A stretch of DNA of 64,000 nucleotides from Marilutibacter chinensis (GTDB lineage: Bacteria > Pseudomonadota > Gammaproteobacteria > Xanthomonadales > Xanthomonadaceae). A program made the position numbers and the translations under genes. This document shows positions 1 through 7,489 of the stretch, piece after piece (positions within the stretch are counted from its first letter, which is position 1; each line of letters begins with the position of its first letter). Location of the stretch: NCBI RefSeq assembly GCF_021725675.1, contig NZ_JAKJPO010000019.1, forward strand, positions 1-64,000, given 5' to 3'. The notes beneath the pieces were generated by a model. That model did not search any database, was not told where the DNA came from, and saw nothing but the letters and a program-made list of their open reading frames with translations.

Positions 1-89
1 CGCCCGAGGCCCACGCTTATCAGTTCGAGGACAACCTCGATCAACTGTTCGGGCGCAGGGCGCGAGATCCGGCGTGCGGCCCCTGCTGA
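1..89 (+). CDS. C-terminal fragment of an unrecognised protein (cut by window edge)
   Basis: Reading from base 3, 28 codons run to a TGA at 87-89 without interruption, giving a plausible acidic C-terminus (PEAHAYQFEDNLDQLFG...). The other two frames give Arg/Pro-rich translations typical of shadows. The start lies outside the window and no family can be named. It is followed within about 10 bases by the first attC-like element, so it would be the last gene of an upstream cassette. Too short to be sure it is real. Confidence 0.35.
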   Translation, partial: PEAHAYQFEDNLDQLFGRRARDPACGPC

Positions 90-99
90 ATTACGGTGG

Positions 100-183
100 T
101 GCTGACACCGAGGCGTTATCGGGCGCGCACGCCGGGCTCTCGGCGCTTACAGTAGGGGAAAGCCAAGACATAAGGCGTTAGTC
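100..183 (+). repeat. attC-like site 0
   Basis: TGCTGAC at 100-106 can pair with GTTAGTC at 177-183 (one mismatch, two G-T pairs), and GCGTTAT at 113-119 with ATAAGGC at 170-176 (one mismatch). GTTAGTC resembles the attC R' core (GTTRRRY) with one deviation. The following gene would start at GTG 188, four bases later. Pairing and spacing are imperfect. Confidence 0.45.
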
Positions 184-187
184 TGCA

Positions 188-548
188 GTGACCGTAACCC
201 GCACATCCCGGCTCAAAGAGCTTCTCCATCTCAGCCGCCCGGTAGCCGACATGTTGGCTGATTTGGCTGCCTTTGGCTGCCTTTGGCTGGGACTCGGACG
301 AGGAATTGGTCAGTTTACGGGTGGAGCATGTCTCGGCCGTCCTCAGCCGCTTCCTCTCCGGAGAGATTTCAAGCACGGATGTAGAGGACTCGGCCAATGC
401 CATTGAGTGCCGCGATGACATTGGTTTTCCCAAAGGAACACCGGTCGCTGACGCACTTGATGAGCTGGCCAACCCGTTGCTCACTCGGCCACTCACAAGG
501 CAATCTGCTGTGGAGTGGGTTGCAGCACTCAGGGAGGCTTCAACCTGA
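188..548 (+). pseudogene. Small conserved-type hypothetical protein, frame disrupted by a 10-bp tandem repeat
   Basis: Two overlapping plus frames (GTG 188 onward, and an open frame ending at TGA 546-548) join into one 116-residue protein if one copy of the 10-bp unit tttggctgcc is removed from the tandem repeat at 262-289. The joined product would read ...VADMLADLAAFGWDSDEELV..., which fits the style of a compact helical family I have seen in proteobacteria (around 115 residues, with an AAF-WDSDEE segment and a later RDDIGF segment), although I cannot name it. As it stands, either the gene is broken, or a shortened 91-residue product starts at TTG 273. It is flanked by attC-like sites and so belongs to a putative gene cassette. 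The stop codon lies within the following attC-like site. Confidence 0.6.
262..289 (+). repeat. 10-bp tandem repeat (2.8 copies)
   Basis: tttggctgcc at 262-271 and 272-281, followed by tttggctg at 282-289. The unit is not a multiple of three, so each copy gained or lost changes the reading frame of the gene containing it. Confidence 0.9.
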
Positions 549-602
549 CAGTTCATCAGCCGAAGCCGCCTCGCGGCCCGGCAGAGTTCAGGCGCTGAGC
601 GC
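543..602 (+). repeat. attC-like site 1
   Basis: Starts with acctgacagttcat and contains a central stem: GCCG with CGGC and GCCGC with GCGGC around a CTC loop (about 559-583), then ends in caggcgctgagc. The arrangement matches class 1 attC sites as recalled. The outer core sites deviate (GAC instead of AAC, GCT instead of GTT). The stop codon of the preceding gene (546-548) is inside it. Confidence 0.6.
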
Positions 603-644
603 CGTTTTCAGATGATCGCGGCCGATGGGCTGCTCAAGGTGGAT

Positions 645-830
645 ATGAACAACTTTTACTCGAAAGCCGGGCTTGTGATGCTGGGGGTTGCGTGCCTGCT
701 GTTTGTCACCGGACTGATGAAGGATCCGGCCCCGAGTGACTCAATCAGGAGCGTGCTCGTCGGTGTCTTGAGCGTGGCGGGAGTTGTCTTCTACGTCGCT
801 GGCAGGATCGTGGCAGCAAGGCGGACGTAG
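645..830 (+). CDS. Small two-helix membrane protein, hypothetical
   Basis: About 61 residues if started at ATG 645 (72 if started at ATG 612). It has two hydrophobic segments, roughly residues 7-22 (AGLVMLGVACLLFVTG) and 35-54 (VLVGVLSVAGVVFYVAGRI), separated by a short polar loop, and ends in a basic tail. The start at 645 is preferred because a purine-rich AAGGTGG lies just upstream, although its spacing is tight. It sits between attC-like sites 1 and 2 and is read as a cassette gene of unknown role. No family is recognised. Short membrane proteins of this kind are common cassette cargo. Confidence 0.5.
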   Translation: MNNFYSKAGLVMLGVACLLFVTGLMKDPAPSDSIRSVLVGVLSVAGVVFYVAGRIVAARRT

Positions 831-872
831 CCCGGTAGCGGCGCGTTTCAGTGGCCGGTGGGTTGTTGTGTG

Positions 873-930
873 GTCTGACAGTTCATCCACTCCGACACCG
901 CTTTGTGGATCGAGTGGATCCGGCTCATGT
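873..930 (+). repeat. attC-like site 2
   Basis: Shares ctgacagttcatc with site 1 (876-888). A hairpin with bulged bases follows: ATCCACT at 885-891 pairs with AGTGGAT at 913-919, with inner CGA/TCG and CAC/GTG pairs. Extrahelical bases in the stem are an attC trait. The right-hand core site is not recognisable. Confidence 0.45.
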
Positions 931-1031
931 GCGATGGACAACAACTGGCTGTAGTTCGGTCGTGAGCCCGTCGGCCTGAATCGACTATCATCGACACCTT
1001 CAGCGCGCGTGAACCCGGACACTGGACCGCC

Positions 1032-1358
1032 ATGGACCCGCACGACTCGTCAGACCCAACCCGGGACCCGGCGGCCTGGGCAGTGGTTCGATATTGCATT
1101 GATGTTTCTCCTGAAACGTCTGCGATCTCGTCCCTGTCAATAACGCTCCGGCACGAGAGCGGCATCGAACGTGAGCTGCTTTTCACGGACCCGAGCATTC
1201 CGCAGTTCGGCGCACTGCAGGTTCCGGAGACGTCCCACATTCGCGTGTCTGACACTGGCGACCGCGGATGGGAGTCCCGGGCAAGGGTGGAGGTCTCCGA
1301 GCTTGACGAGGATCAGTCCACCCTCTTCTGGGCATCGTCCGTCGCATCGCGTACCTAA
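1032..1358 (+). CDS. Hypothetical protein, cassette-borne
   Basis: A 108-residue acidic soluble protein with no signal peptide or membrane segment. Its middle part alternates hydrophobic and polar residues (SSLSITLRHESGIERELLF, residues about 36-54), suggesting a beta-rich fold. ATG 1032 is the only reasonable start; no strong ribosome binding site is visible. The TAA stop (1356-1358) lies within the next attC-like site, as expected of a tightly packed cassette. I do not recognise the family and assign no function. The opposite strand also has open frames here, but they are Arg/Pro-rich shadows. Confidence 0.5.
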   Translation: MDPHDSSDPTRDPAAWAVVRYCIDVSPETSAISSLSITLRHESGIERELLFTDPSIPQFGALQVPETSHIRVSDTGDRGWESRARVEVSELDEDQSTLFWASSVASRT

Positions 1359-1418
1359 AAGTCCACTCAAACCGAAGCCGCTTTGCTGCGCGGCCCGGTC
1401 CAGGCGCTGACGCTACGG
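1353..1418 (+). repeat. attC-like site 3
   Basis: acctaaaagtccactcaa is followed by a stem ACCG / CGGT and GCCGC / GCGGC (1371-1399) and then caggcgctgacg. Relative to site 1 the outer stem pair has changed on both sides (GCCG/CGGC to ACCG/CGGT), keeping the pairing. It is the last recognisable element of the array. Confidence 0.6.
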
Positions 1419-1695
1419 ACATTTCGGGCATCTCTTGATCGAGGATCAGAACCCTGCACCATGGCCGAGTGTGTTCCTCCCGCTTCATGAGGCCCGGATG
1501 AGCTCTTCCGCCTTCCCATCGCCCTTGGGACATTCGATCCCATGCAGCTCCTTGCCGCGACTGGAGTACTCGCGGCCGGGGTCGTGAAGCCCCGGAATAC
1601 GCACTGCCCGCAATGACCTCCGTCCGATGCCCCGTCCCGCGCCACCGCTACACTCTTGCGCTGCGATGTGACATTCCCAACCAAAGGATTGCCCG

Positions 1696-2712
1696 ATGAG
1701 CCAGTGGTATTTCGTTCCCCCCGGCGGCGAGCGCGTGGGTCCGCTCGACGCCGAGGCCGCACAGGCCTATGTCCGCCGGAATCCCGCCGCGCAGTGCTGG
1801 CGCGAGGGGCTGTCCGGCTGGCAGTCGGCGCGTTCGCTGCCGGAATTCGCCGAGGCGACCGGTGCGCTGCCTTCGCATGCGCCGCCGGCACCGCCGCCGG
1901 TCAAGGGCCGCAGCGACGACATCGACTACCGGATCGTCGGCACCGACATGCAGTTCGTCGAGATCGAGCTCGATCCCGGCGAGACCGCGATCGCCGAGGC
2001 CGGCGCGCTGATGTACAAGGACGCGGCGGTGCAGATGGACACCATCTTCGGCGACGGCTCGCACAGCGGCCAGGGCGGCGGCGTGTTCGACAAGCTGCTG
2101 TCGGCGGGCAAGCGCGTGGTCACCGGCGAGAGCCTGTTCACCACCACCTTCACCCACGGCGGCGCGGGCAAGGCGCACGTGGCGTTCGCCGCGCCGTATC
2201 CGGGTACGGTGCTGGCGATGAAGCTCGACGAGCATGGCGGCCGGCTGATCTGCCAGAAGGACAGCTTCCTGGCCGGCGCGCGCGGGGTGTCGATCGGCAT
2301 CCACCTGCAGCGCAAGATCCTGACCGGCCTGTTCGGCGGCGAGGGCTTCATCATGCAGAAACTGGAGGGCGACGGCTGGGTGTTCGTGCATGCCGGCGGC
2401 ACCATCGTCGAGCGCGAGCTGAGGGCCGGCGAGCGGCTCGACGTCGATACCGGCTGCGTGGTCGCCTTCCACGACACCGTGCAGATGGACATCACCCGGG
2501 TTGGCGGCATCAAGAGCATGCTGTTCGGCGGCGAAGGCGTGTTCCTCGCGCGGCTCACCGGGCCCGGCAAGGTCTGGCTGCAGTCGCTGCCGTTCTCGCG
2601 GATGGCCGGACGGATGCTGGCGGCGGCGCCGCAGGGCGGCGGCCAGAACCGCGGCGAGGGTTCGGTGCTCGGCGGCTTCGGCCGGTTGCTGGACGGCGAC
2701 AACAGCTTCTGA
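1696..2712 (+). CDS. AIM24/TIGR00266-family protein with N-terminal GYF_2 domain
   Basis: A 338-residue soluble protein. Residues 1 to about 50 form a GYF_2-type domain (WYF near the start, then GP and a W-x-x-GLSGWQ motif) of the kind used for peptide binding. Residues about 75-300 form the Gly-rich AIM24 beta-sandwich, with repeated GEG/GGEG turns. AIM24 is named after a yeast mitochondrial protein; the bacterial role is not settled. ATG 1696 is preceded by an AAAGGA ribosome binding site. The first gene after the putative cassette array and the start of ordinary high-GC chromosome. The domain assignment is confident; function remains open. Confidence 0.85.
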   Translation: MSQWYFVPPGGERVGPLDAEAAQAYVRRNPAAQCWREGLSGWQSARSLPEFAEATGALPSHAPPAPPPVKGRSDDIDYRIVGTDMQFVEIELDPGETAIAEAGALMYKDAAVQMDTIFGDGSHSGQGGGVFDKLLSAGKRVVTGESLFTTTFTHGGAGKAHVAFAAPYPGTVLAMKLDEHGGRLICQKDSFLAGARGVSIGIHLQRKILTGLFGGEGFIMQKLEGDGWVFVHAGGTIVERELRAGERLDVDTGCVVAFHDTVQMDITRVGGIKSMLFGGEGVFLARLTGPGKVWLQSLPFSRMAGRMLAAAPQGGGQNRGEGSVLGGFGRLLDGDNSF

Positions 2713-2825
2713 TCGCACGCCCCTGATCCACGCACGGAACCGCGCCGCGCCGGCACGGTCCCGTGCCGACCTTTCCGGCGCAGCGCCGGCGCGACCGCGT
2801 CGGCGTTCCACCCCGGGTCACCCGC

Positions 2826-3182
2826 ATGCGCGAGTTCGGCTTTACCGTGCTGTTGTTGTCGATGAGCAATGTCTTCATGACGTTCGCCTGGTACGCCCAC
2901 CTGAGGGATCTGAGCCAGAAGCCGTGGATCATCGCGGCGCTTGTCAGCTGGGGCATCGCCTTCTTCGAGTACATGCTGCAGGTGCCGGCGAACCGGATCG
3001 GCCACGAGGTGATGTCGGTCGGCCAGCTGAAGATCCTGCAGGAAGTGATCACGCTGACCGTGTTCGTGCCGTTCGCGGTGTTCTACATGAAGGAACCGCT
3101 GAAGCTGGACTACCTGTGGGCGGGGCTGTGCCTGCTGGGCGCGGTGTTCTTCATGTTCCGGGAGCATCTGGCCGGAGGCTGA
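2826..3182 (+). CDS. DUF486 family small membrane protein (DMT-like)
   Basis: About 118 residues with four hydrophobic segments covering most of its length. Sequence marks such as FMTFAWYAHL near the N-terminus and FFEYMLQVPANRIGH in the middle are typical of DUF486, a small family related to drug/metabolite transporters. ATG 2826 is chosen over the in-frame upstream start at 2763 because the extra 21 residues are Arg/Pro-rich and not membrane-like. It lies about 110 bases after the AIM24 gene. The substrate is unknown. Confidence 0.85.
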   Translation: MREFGFTVLLLSMSNVFMTFAWYAHLRDLSQKPWIIAALVSWGIAFFEYMLQVPANRIGHEVMSVGQLKILQEVITLTVFVPFAVFYMKEPLKLDYLWAGLCLLGAVFFMFREHLAGG

Positions 3183-3283
3183 CGCCGCGACGGCGCCCGT
3201 TTGGCCGGGAGTCGGGTTCGCGGGCGGGCCCGCCGCTATGCTGCGTGCTCATCACGAACTCCGGCCCCACTGCCCAACCCGTC

Positions 3284-4339
3284 ATGCGCACCCGCCCCAT
3301 CATCCCCCGCAAACGCTTGCGGACCGCACTGCTGGCCACCGCGGCCGTGCTGCTGGCGGCCTGCGGCGGCAACCCGACCCGTCCCGAGGCGCCGGCCCCG
3401 GTGCAGGCGCCGCCGCCGGAACTGAAGGTCGGCCTGGCGCTCGGCGGCGGCGCGGCCAAGGGCTTCGCCCATATCGGCGTGATCAAGATGCTGGAAGCGA
3501 ACGGCATCCGCGTCGACACGGTCGCCGGCACCAGCGCCGGCAGCGTGGTCGGCGCGCTGTACGCCAGCGGCATGGACCCGTTCGCGATGCAGCAGAAAGC
3601 AGTCGCGCTCGACGAGTCCAGCATCCGCGACGTGCGCCTGTTCTCCGGCGGCCTGGTCCAGGGCCGGGCGCTGCAGGACTACGTCAACGCCCAGGTCGAG
3701 GGCCGGCCGATCGACCGCCTGCCGCGTCCGTTCGCGGCGGTGTCGACCCAGCTGGAAACCGGCAAGCGTACGGTGTTCGTGCGCGGCAACACCGGCCAGG
3801 CGGTGCGCGCGTCGAGCAGCATCCCGGGTGTGTTCGAGCCGGTGGCGATCGCCGGCAGGCACTACGTCGACGGTGGCGTGGTCAGCCCGGTCCCGGTCGA
3901 TGCCGCGCGCCAGCTCGGTGCCGACTTCGTGATCGCGGTCGACATCTCGACCAAGGCGCGCGGTACCGCGCCCAGCGACATGCTCGGCATCGTCAACCAG
4001 TCGATCGCGATCATGGGCCAGCGCGCGGGCGCCGAGGAACTGTCGCGCGCCGACGTGGTGATCCGGCCCGAGGTGGCCACCATCGGCCCGGCCGATTTCG
4101 AGCAGCGCAGCGCGGCGATCCTGGCCGGCGAGCGCGCCGCGCTGGCGGCGCTGCCGTCGATCCGCGCGAAGCTGGCCGAACTGTCGGTCGCCCGCACCCG
4201 CGATCACCAGGCACGGCACGAACGCGAGCAACGCGAGGCCGCGCGGCTGGCCTGCCTGCAGCAGGAACCCGGGCGCATCGCCCGGCTGCTCAACCGCGAG
4301 CCGGACTGCGACGCGGCCGGGGCCTCGGCGAGCAACTGA
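3284..4339 (+). CDS. Patatin-like phospholipase lipoprotein (RssA/NTE type)
   Basis: A 351-residue protein with a lipoprotein signal ending at Cys27 (LLAAC) and a Pro-rich linker. The patatin domain follows from about residue 47: the Gly-rich oxyanion loop GGGAAKG (54-60), nucleophile Ser84 in GTSAG, and dyad Asp196 in DGG. Such enzymes hydrolyse acyl esters; this one would be anchored in the envelope. The C-terminal tail (about 310-351) is charged and helical. ATG 3284 gives the whole signal peptide. Transcription is probably independent of the DUF486 gene, 100 bases upstream. Confidence 0.9.
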   Translation: MRTRPIIPRKRLRTALLATAAVLLAACGGNPTRPEAPAPVQAPPPELKVGLALGGGAAKGFAHIGVIKMLEANGIRVDTVAGTSAGSVVGALYASGMDPFAMQQKAVALDESSIRDVRLFSGGLVQGRALQDYVNAQVEGRPIDRLPRPFAAVSTQLETGKRTVFVRGNTGQAVRASSSIPGVFEPVAIAGRHYVDGGVVSPVPVDAARQLGADFVIAVDISTKARGTAPSDMLGIVNQSIAIMGQRAGAEELSRADVVIRPEVATIGPADFEQRSAAILAGERAALAALPSIRAKLAELSVARTRDHQARHEREQREAARLACLQQEPGRIARLLNREPDCDAAGASASN

Positions 4340-4375
4340 CTCAGCGCGCTGCAGGCGCCTGCAGCGGGCGCGGCC

Positions 4376-4681
4376 TCAGCCGCCGCCGCTCTCCGCGCCG
4401 GCGTTGGCCTCGTTGCCCGTCGCCGGTGCCGAGCAGTAGTTGTCGAATGCTTCGACACTGTTGTCGAAGCCTTCTTTCGCCGCCAGTTCCCACGGCCGCT
4501 CGCACTGGCCGCTGCGCTCGCACCAGCTGTAGCCGGCCGAACCGATGCAGCCGTGGGCGTCGCGGTCGCTGCCGGGCACGGGTCCGGCGGGAGGCGGCGC
4601 CGCGCATCCGGCGATGATCGTCAGTGACAGCGCCGCGATGACGCAGACGCGGTTCGGGTACTCGCGGATCCGGATGTTCAT
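4376..4681 (-). CDS. Small Cys-containing lipoprotein
   Basis: A 101-residue lipoprotein with a signal peptide and lipobox IIAGC (Cys about 26), followed by a Pro-rich spacer and a compact motif GCIGSAGYSWC...CERPWEL. This GYxWC...C-PWE signature is found as a stand-alone domain in many small proteobacterial secreted proteins of unknown role. The C-terminus is low-complexity Gly/Ala. It lies 106 bases downstream of the subtilase gene on the same strand and could be co-transcribed. The function is not known. Confidence 0.75.
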   Translation of the reverse strand: MNIRIREYPNRVCVIAALSLTIIAGCAAPPPAGPVPGSDRDAHGCIGSAGYSWCERSGQCERPWELAAKEGFDNSVEAFDNYCSAPATGNEANAGAESGGG

Positions 4682-4787
4682 GCGCTTTCCTTGTCCATCT
4701 GTCGTCGCGACGCCGGCACCATCGCGATGCCAGCGCCGCGACCGTTACCGGGCCCCGTCAAGGCGGCCCGGACCTTTCCGGTTCCGG

Positions 4788-6044
4788 TCAGTGGTTGCCG
4801 GCGCCGGTCTTCCTGCCCTTGCACGGGTTGGCGGCAAGATAGTCCATCGCGGCCTGCGCCTGCACCAGGCCCCAGCCGCTGTAGTAGTCGTAGCCGGGCG
4901 TCTCCAGGTCGTAGGCGGACTGCCTCAGCGCATCGCGGATCTGGTGGTTGCTGCAGCTCTTGTGGTTGCTCCAGACCAGCGCGGCCACGCCGGAAACGTG
5001 CGGGGTCGCCATCGAGGTGCCCGAGTTCAGGCCGTAACCGCCGGCGAGCACGGTCGACAGCACGTCGACGCCGGGAGCGGCGAGCTCGACCTGGCTGGTG
5101 TACTGCGAGAAGTACGCCCGCTCCAGGTTGTTGTCGTAGGCGGCGACCGACATCACCGCGTCGTAGGACGCCGGGTAGGAGAAGGTGGCGTAGTCGCCCT
5201 TGGGCTCGAACCCGCCGATCGAACCGCCATTGCCGGCGGCGGCGACCAGCAGCACGCCCTTCTTGTTCAGCCGTTCGGCGACGCGCTCCTCGAGCCGGCT
5301 CGAATAGTCGCCGCCCAGGCTCATGCTGATCACGTTGGCGCCGGCCGCGGCGCAGTCCTCCATCGCGCCGGCGAGGTCGGACGCGTAGACGAAGCCGCCG
5401 CCGGAATCGAACAGGCGCACGATGTGCAGGTCGAGGTCGCCGCCGGGCACCACGCCGATCACGCCCTGGCCGTTGCCCCCCAGCGCGGCGATCGTGCCGG
5501 CGACATGGGTGCCGTGCGGGTGCAGGCCGCCGCCATCGCTGTTGTCCCAGGCACCGGCGCCCTCGTCCTCGCCGTCGACCCGGCTGGTCTGCAGGTCAGG
5601 GTGGCCGAGGTCGTAGCCGGTGTCGATGATGCAGACCTTGCGCCCGCCGCCGTACGGCACGCCGAGCGAGTCGACCGCCTGGATGCCCCAGGGCACGGTC
5701 TCGCCGTCGACGACGACGTCCTCGATCGGGGTCGGGATCGCCATCGTGCGACGGGCGACGTCGATGCCGTAGCCGGTCACCTGCGGCAGCTGCGCGCGCA
5801 ATGCAGCCAGGTCGGGCAGGTTGTCCAGATCGACTTCGACCGCCAGCGTCGTGCCGTTGGCGTCGTCGAAGGCGCGCACGACCTCGACACCGTGCGACTG
5901 CAGGATCGCGGTCACGCTGGCCGCGTCCGAGCCGGAAGCGAGTTCGACCAGGTAGCGCTGCGTGTTCGCGGCCGACGCCGGTGCGGCGATCATCGCCAGG
6001 CTCGCGCCCAATGCGGTGGCGAGCAGGGTGTTCTTCATGTTCAT
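4788..6044 (-). CDS. Secreted S8 (subtilisin-like) serine protease
   Basis: A 418-residue preproprotein. A signal peptide (cleavage near ASA-A, about residue 25) is followed by an inhibitor-I9-like propeptide (about 30-90) and the peptidase domain, with catalytic Asp141 (IIDTGYD), His180 (HGTHVAGT) and Ser344 (GTSMATPH); Asn272 in AAGN is the oxyanion residue. It would act outside the cell, degrading protein. The start at 6044 is used; ATG 6038 is an alternative two codons in. The lipoprotein gene 40 bases upstream on the same strand is probably in the same transcript. Confidence 0.93.
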   Translation of the reverse strand: MNMKNTLLATALGASLAMIAAPASAANTQRYLVELASGSDAASVTAILQSHGVEVVRAFDDANGTTLAVEVDLDNLPDLAALRAQLPQVTGYGIDVARRTMAIPTPIEDVVVDGETVPWGIQAVDSLGVPYGGGRKVCIIDTGYDLGHPDLQTSRVDGEDEGAGAWDNSDGGGLHPHGTHVAGTIAALGGNGQGVIGVVPGGDLDLHIVRLFDSGGGFVYASDLAGAMEDCAAAGANVISMSLGGDYSSRLEERVAERLNKKGVLLVAAAGNGGSIGGFEPKGDYATFSYPASYDAVMSVAAYDNNLERAYFSQYTSQVELAAPGVDVLSTVLAGGYGLNSGTSMATPHVSGVAALVWSNHKSCSNHQIRDALRQSAYDLETPGYDYYSGWGLVQAQAAMDYLAANPCKGRKTGAGNH

Positions 6045-6084
6045 GAGGGATCCTCGTGTGTTCGTGGTCCGTGGCGATGCGCGC

Positions 6085-6648
6085 TCAGCCTTCGGCCGGC
6101 GCCTCGCAGGCGTGCGTCTTGATGTTTCCGCTCATCGTTCCGTGGTTGAAGTAGCCGTCGTACGGCCCACCCACGAACGAGACGTCGTTCACCAGGACCA
6201 CGTTCGGGTCCACGCCCCCCACATCGTTTTCCCGCGTCGACAGGAAACAGGCGCGGAACACGCCCTCGCCCGGCGCCGCCGGATTGGTCGACACATAGGT
6301 GCCGACCGCGGCCGGCCAGCCCTCGCAGATGCATTCGGAGTCGTCCGGGTCGAGCGAACCGGAGTCGCCCGATGCGCAGATGCCGGCCTTGGCGATCGTC
6401 GCGGTCGCCGAAACGCCACCTACCGCCTCGAAATCGATCGCGGTGCGGTCGGCGTACTTCACCCGCCCTTTGGCGTTCTCGTTGCCGCCGCAGGTATCGG
6501 CGTTGATGGTGACCACCGCCTTGCCGGTGCCGCCGGCCGAGTTGAGCGTGCCGCCCCCGGTGTATTTGGCGTTGCCCTCCACGGTGCAGGCGGACGTTCC
6601 CAGGACCAATGCCGCGCACAGGCCCAGCAGTCGGTATTGCTGTCTCAT
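6085..6648 (-). CDS. Secreted Cys-rich lipoprotein, hypothetical
   Basis: A 187-residue lipoprotein with a signal peptide and lipobox (TSAC, Cys about 20), then a beta-rich domain with several cysteines, including the cluster SECICEGWPA and paired Cys near both ends. ATG 6648 is chosen because a GAGAG purine run sits at suitable distance and the upstream extension is Arg-rich. It ends 40 bases before the subtilase start, so the two are likely co-transcribed; a substrate, partner or unrelated envelope role cannot be told apart. No family is recognised. Confidence 0.7.
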   Translation of the reverse strand: MRQQYRLLGLCAALVLGTSACTVEGNAKYTGGGTLNSAGGTGKAVVTINADTCGGNENAKGRVKYADRTAIDFEAVGGVSATATIAKAGICASGDSGSLDPDDSECICEGWPAAVGTYVSTNPAAPGEGVFRACFLSTRENDVGGVDPNVVLVNDVSFVGGPYDGYFNHGTMSGNIKTHACEAPAEG

Positions 6649-6968
6649 CAGTTCACTCTCCCGAATCGTTGAGAATCGGGGCCCCCTGTTGAACGCAGCC
6701 CGACCTGGCCATGCCTGCCCTGGCGGCGCCCACCCCTCCATGACGCCGATCCAGCACATCCAGCGCCTGCATGCAGGCAAACGCACTTGATCACCGATGT
6801 CAACGTGGCAGGGCAGGGTTCTCTTCCGATCCGTGCCCGGTGACGCAGCGCGGGCGCGGAATGGCACTTTCAGGCATCTGCCGAAACCCGCCACGGCCAC
6901 TGCTTGCCGCACTGCGGAAATCGCGGTGCGCGCATGGCCGGAGCCGGGCAGGGAGTCTCCCCGACTCG
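6649..6968. other. Intergenic stretch, no gene seen
   Basis: It lies downstream of the Lrp-type regulator and upstream of the lipoprotein/subtilase group, whose promoter it should contain. No clear -10/-35 pair, repeat or RNA could be picked out; open frames here give Arg/Pro-rich shadow translations. Confidence 0.6.
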
Positions 6969-7451
6969 TCAGCCGGCGCTGCGCGGCAGCGGCAGTCCGC
7001 GGAACGCCTTGACCGTGCGCAGCACGAAGCTGGAGTTCACGTCGGCGACGCCGGACTGGTTCAGCAGGCGGTCGAGCAGGAAGCGGGAGAAGTGGTCGAG
7101 GTCCTGCACCGCGATATGCAGCAGGTAGTCCATGTCGCCGGTCAGGGCATGGCAGGCGACGACTTCGTCCCAGTCGTTGACGAAGCGGCTGAACGCGCTG
7201 ATCGCGTCGGCGCCATGGTCGGCCAGCTGCACGCGGACGAAGGCCTGCAGCCCCAGGCCGAGGCGCTCCGGGTCGACCTCGGCGCGATAGCCGGCGATCA
7301 CCCCCTCGCGCTCGAGCCGCTGGACCCGGCGCAGGCAGGCCGACGGCGACAGATGGACCCGCTCGGCCAGTTCGGCATTGCTCTGGCGACCACTGCGCTG
7401 CAGCTCGGCCAGAATCAACAGATCGGTGCGATCGAGTTCAGCCGCGCTCAT
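6969..7451 (-). CDS. Lrp/AsnC family transcriptional regulator
   Basis: A 160-residue regulator. The N-terminal helix-turn-helix (about 5-55, with NAELAERVHLSPSACLRRVQRLE) is followed by an AsnC ligand-binding (RAM) domain with GDMDYLL. It is divergently arranged with phhA, where Lrp-type activators of phenylalanine catabolism are known (PhhR is the activator in Pseudomonas; Lrp-type regulators take this place in Xanthomonadaceae), so it probably controls phhA in response to an aromatic amino acid. ATG 7451 is chosen for its GGAG eight bases upstream; TTG 7469 is an alternative. Confidence 0.9.
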   Translation of the reverse strand: MSAAELDRTDLLILAELQRSGRQSNAELAERVHLSPSACLRRVQRLEREGVIAGYRAEVDPERLGLGLQAFVRVQLADHGADAISAFSRFVNDWDEVVACHALTGDMDYLLHIAVQDLDHFSRFLLDRLLNQSGVADVNSSFVLRTVKAFRGLPLPRSAG

Positions 7452-7476
7452 GGCATGCGCTCCATTCAAGTTTCAC

Positions 7477-7489
7477 GCAATATTATTGC
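7477..7489. promoter_or_regulatory. Palindromic operator candidate for Lrp-type regulator
   Basis: GCAATA-T-TATTGC is a perfect 13-bp inverted repeat in the only AT-rich stretch of the 130-bp gap between the Lrp-type gene and phhA. It resembles Lrp-family sites. Its position would allow control of both genes. Confidence 0.6.

Larger units (their letters stand above)
1..1418 (+). mobile_element. Putative integron gene-cassette array (distal part)
   Basis: Four short plus-strand coding regions (ending near 89, 548, 830 and 1358) are each followed by a 60-85 bp element with attC character (listed separately). Coding regions start very close to the end of the preceding element and two stop codons lie inside the next one, which is the usual packing of gene cassettes. 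No integrase or attI is in the window; cassette orientation places them to the left. The elements match the general form of class 1 attC sites such as that of aadA cassettes as I recall it, but their outer core sites are degenerate, so this could be a partly decayed chromosomal (Xanthomonas-type) array. Confidence 0.6.

Noticed and set aside
1430..1640. A minus-strand frame giving GKELHGIECPKGDGKAEELIRAS, which looks like the end of a small protein
   Set aside because: No start codon or ribosome binding site could be placed and only one of three frames looks protein-like; too short to list. It might be a decayed reverse-oriented cassette.
1648..2811. Long open frames on both strands over the AIM24 gene
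   Set aside because: They are Arg/Ala/Pro-rich translations caused by high GC at codon position three; the AIM24 frame fits a known family and the others none.
4545..6122. A 525-codon plus-strand open frame opposite the subtilase
   Set aside because: It has an unlikely composition with scattered His/Arg/Val and no family features; the minus-strand subtilase has all catalytic motifs.
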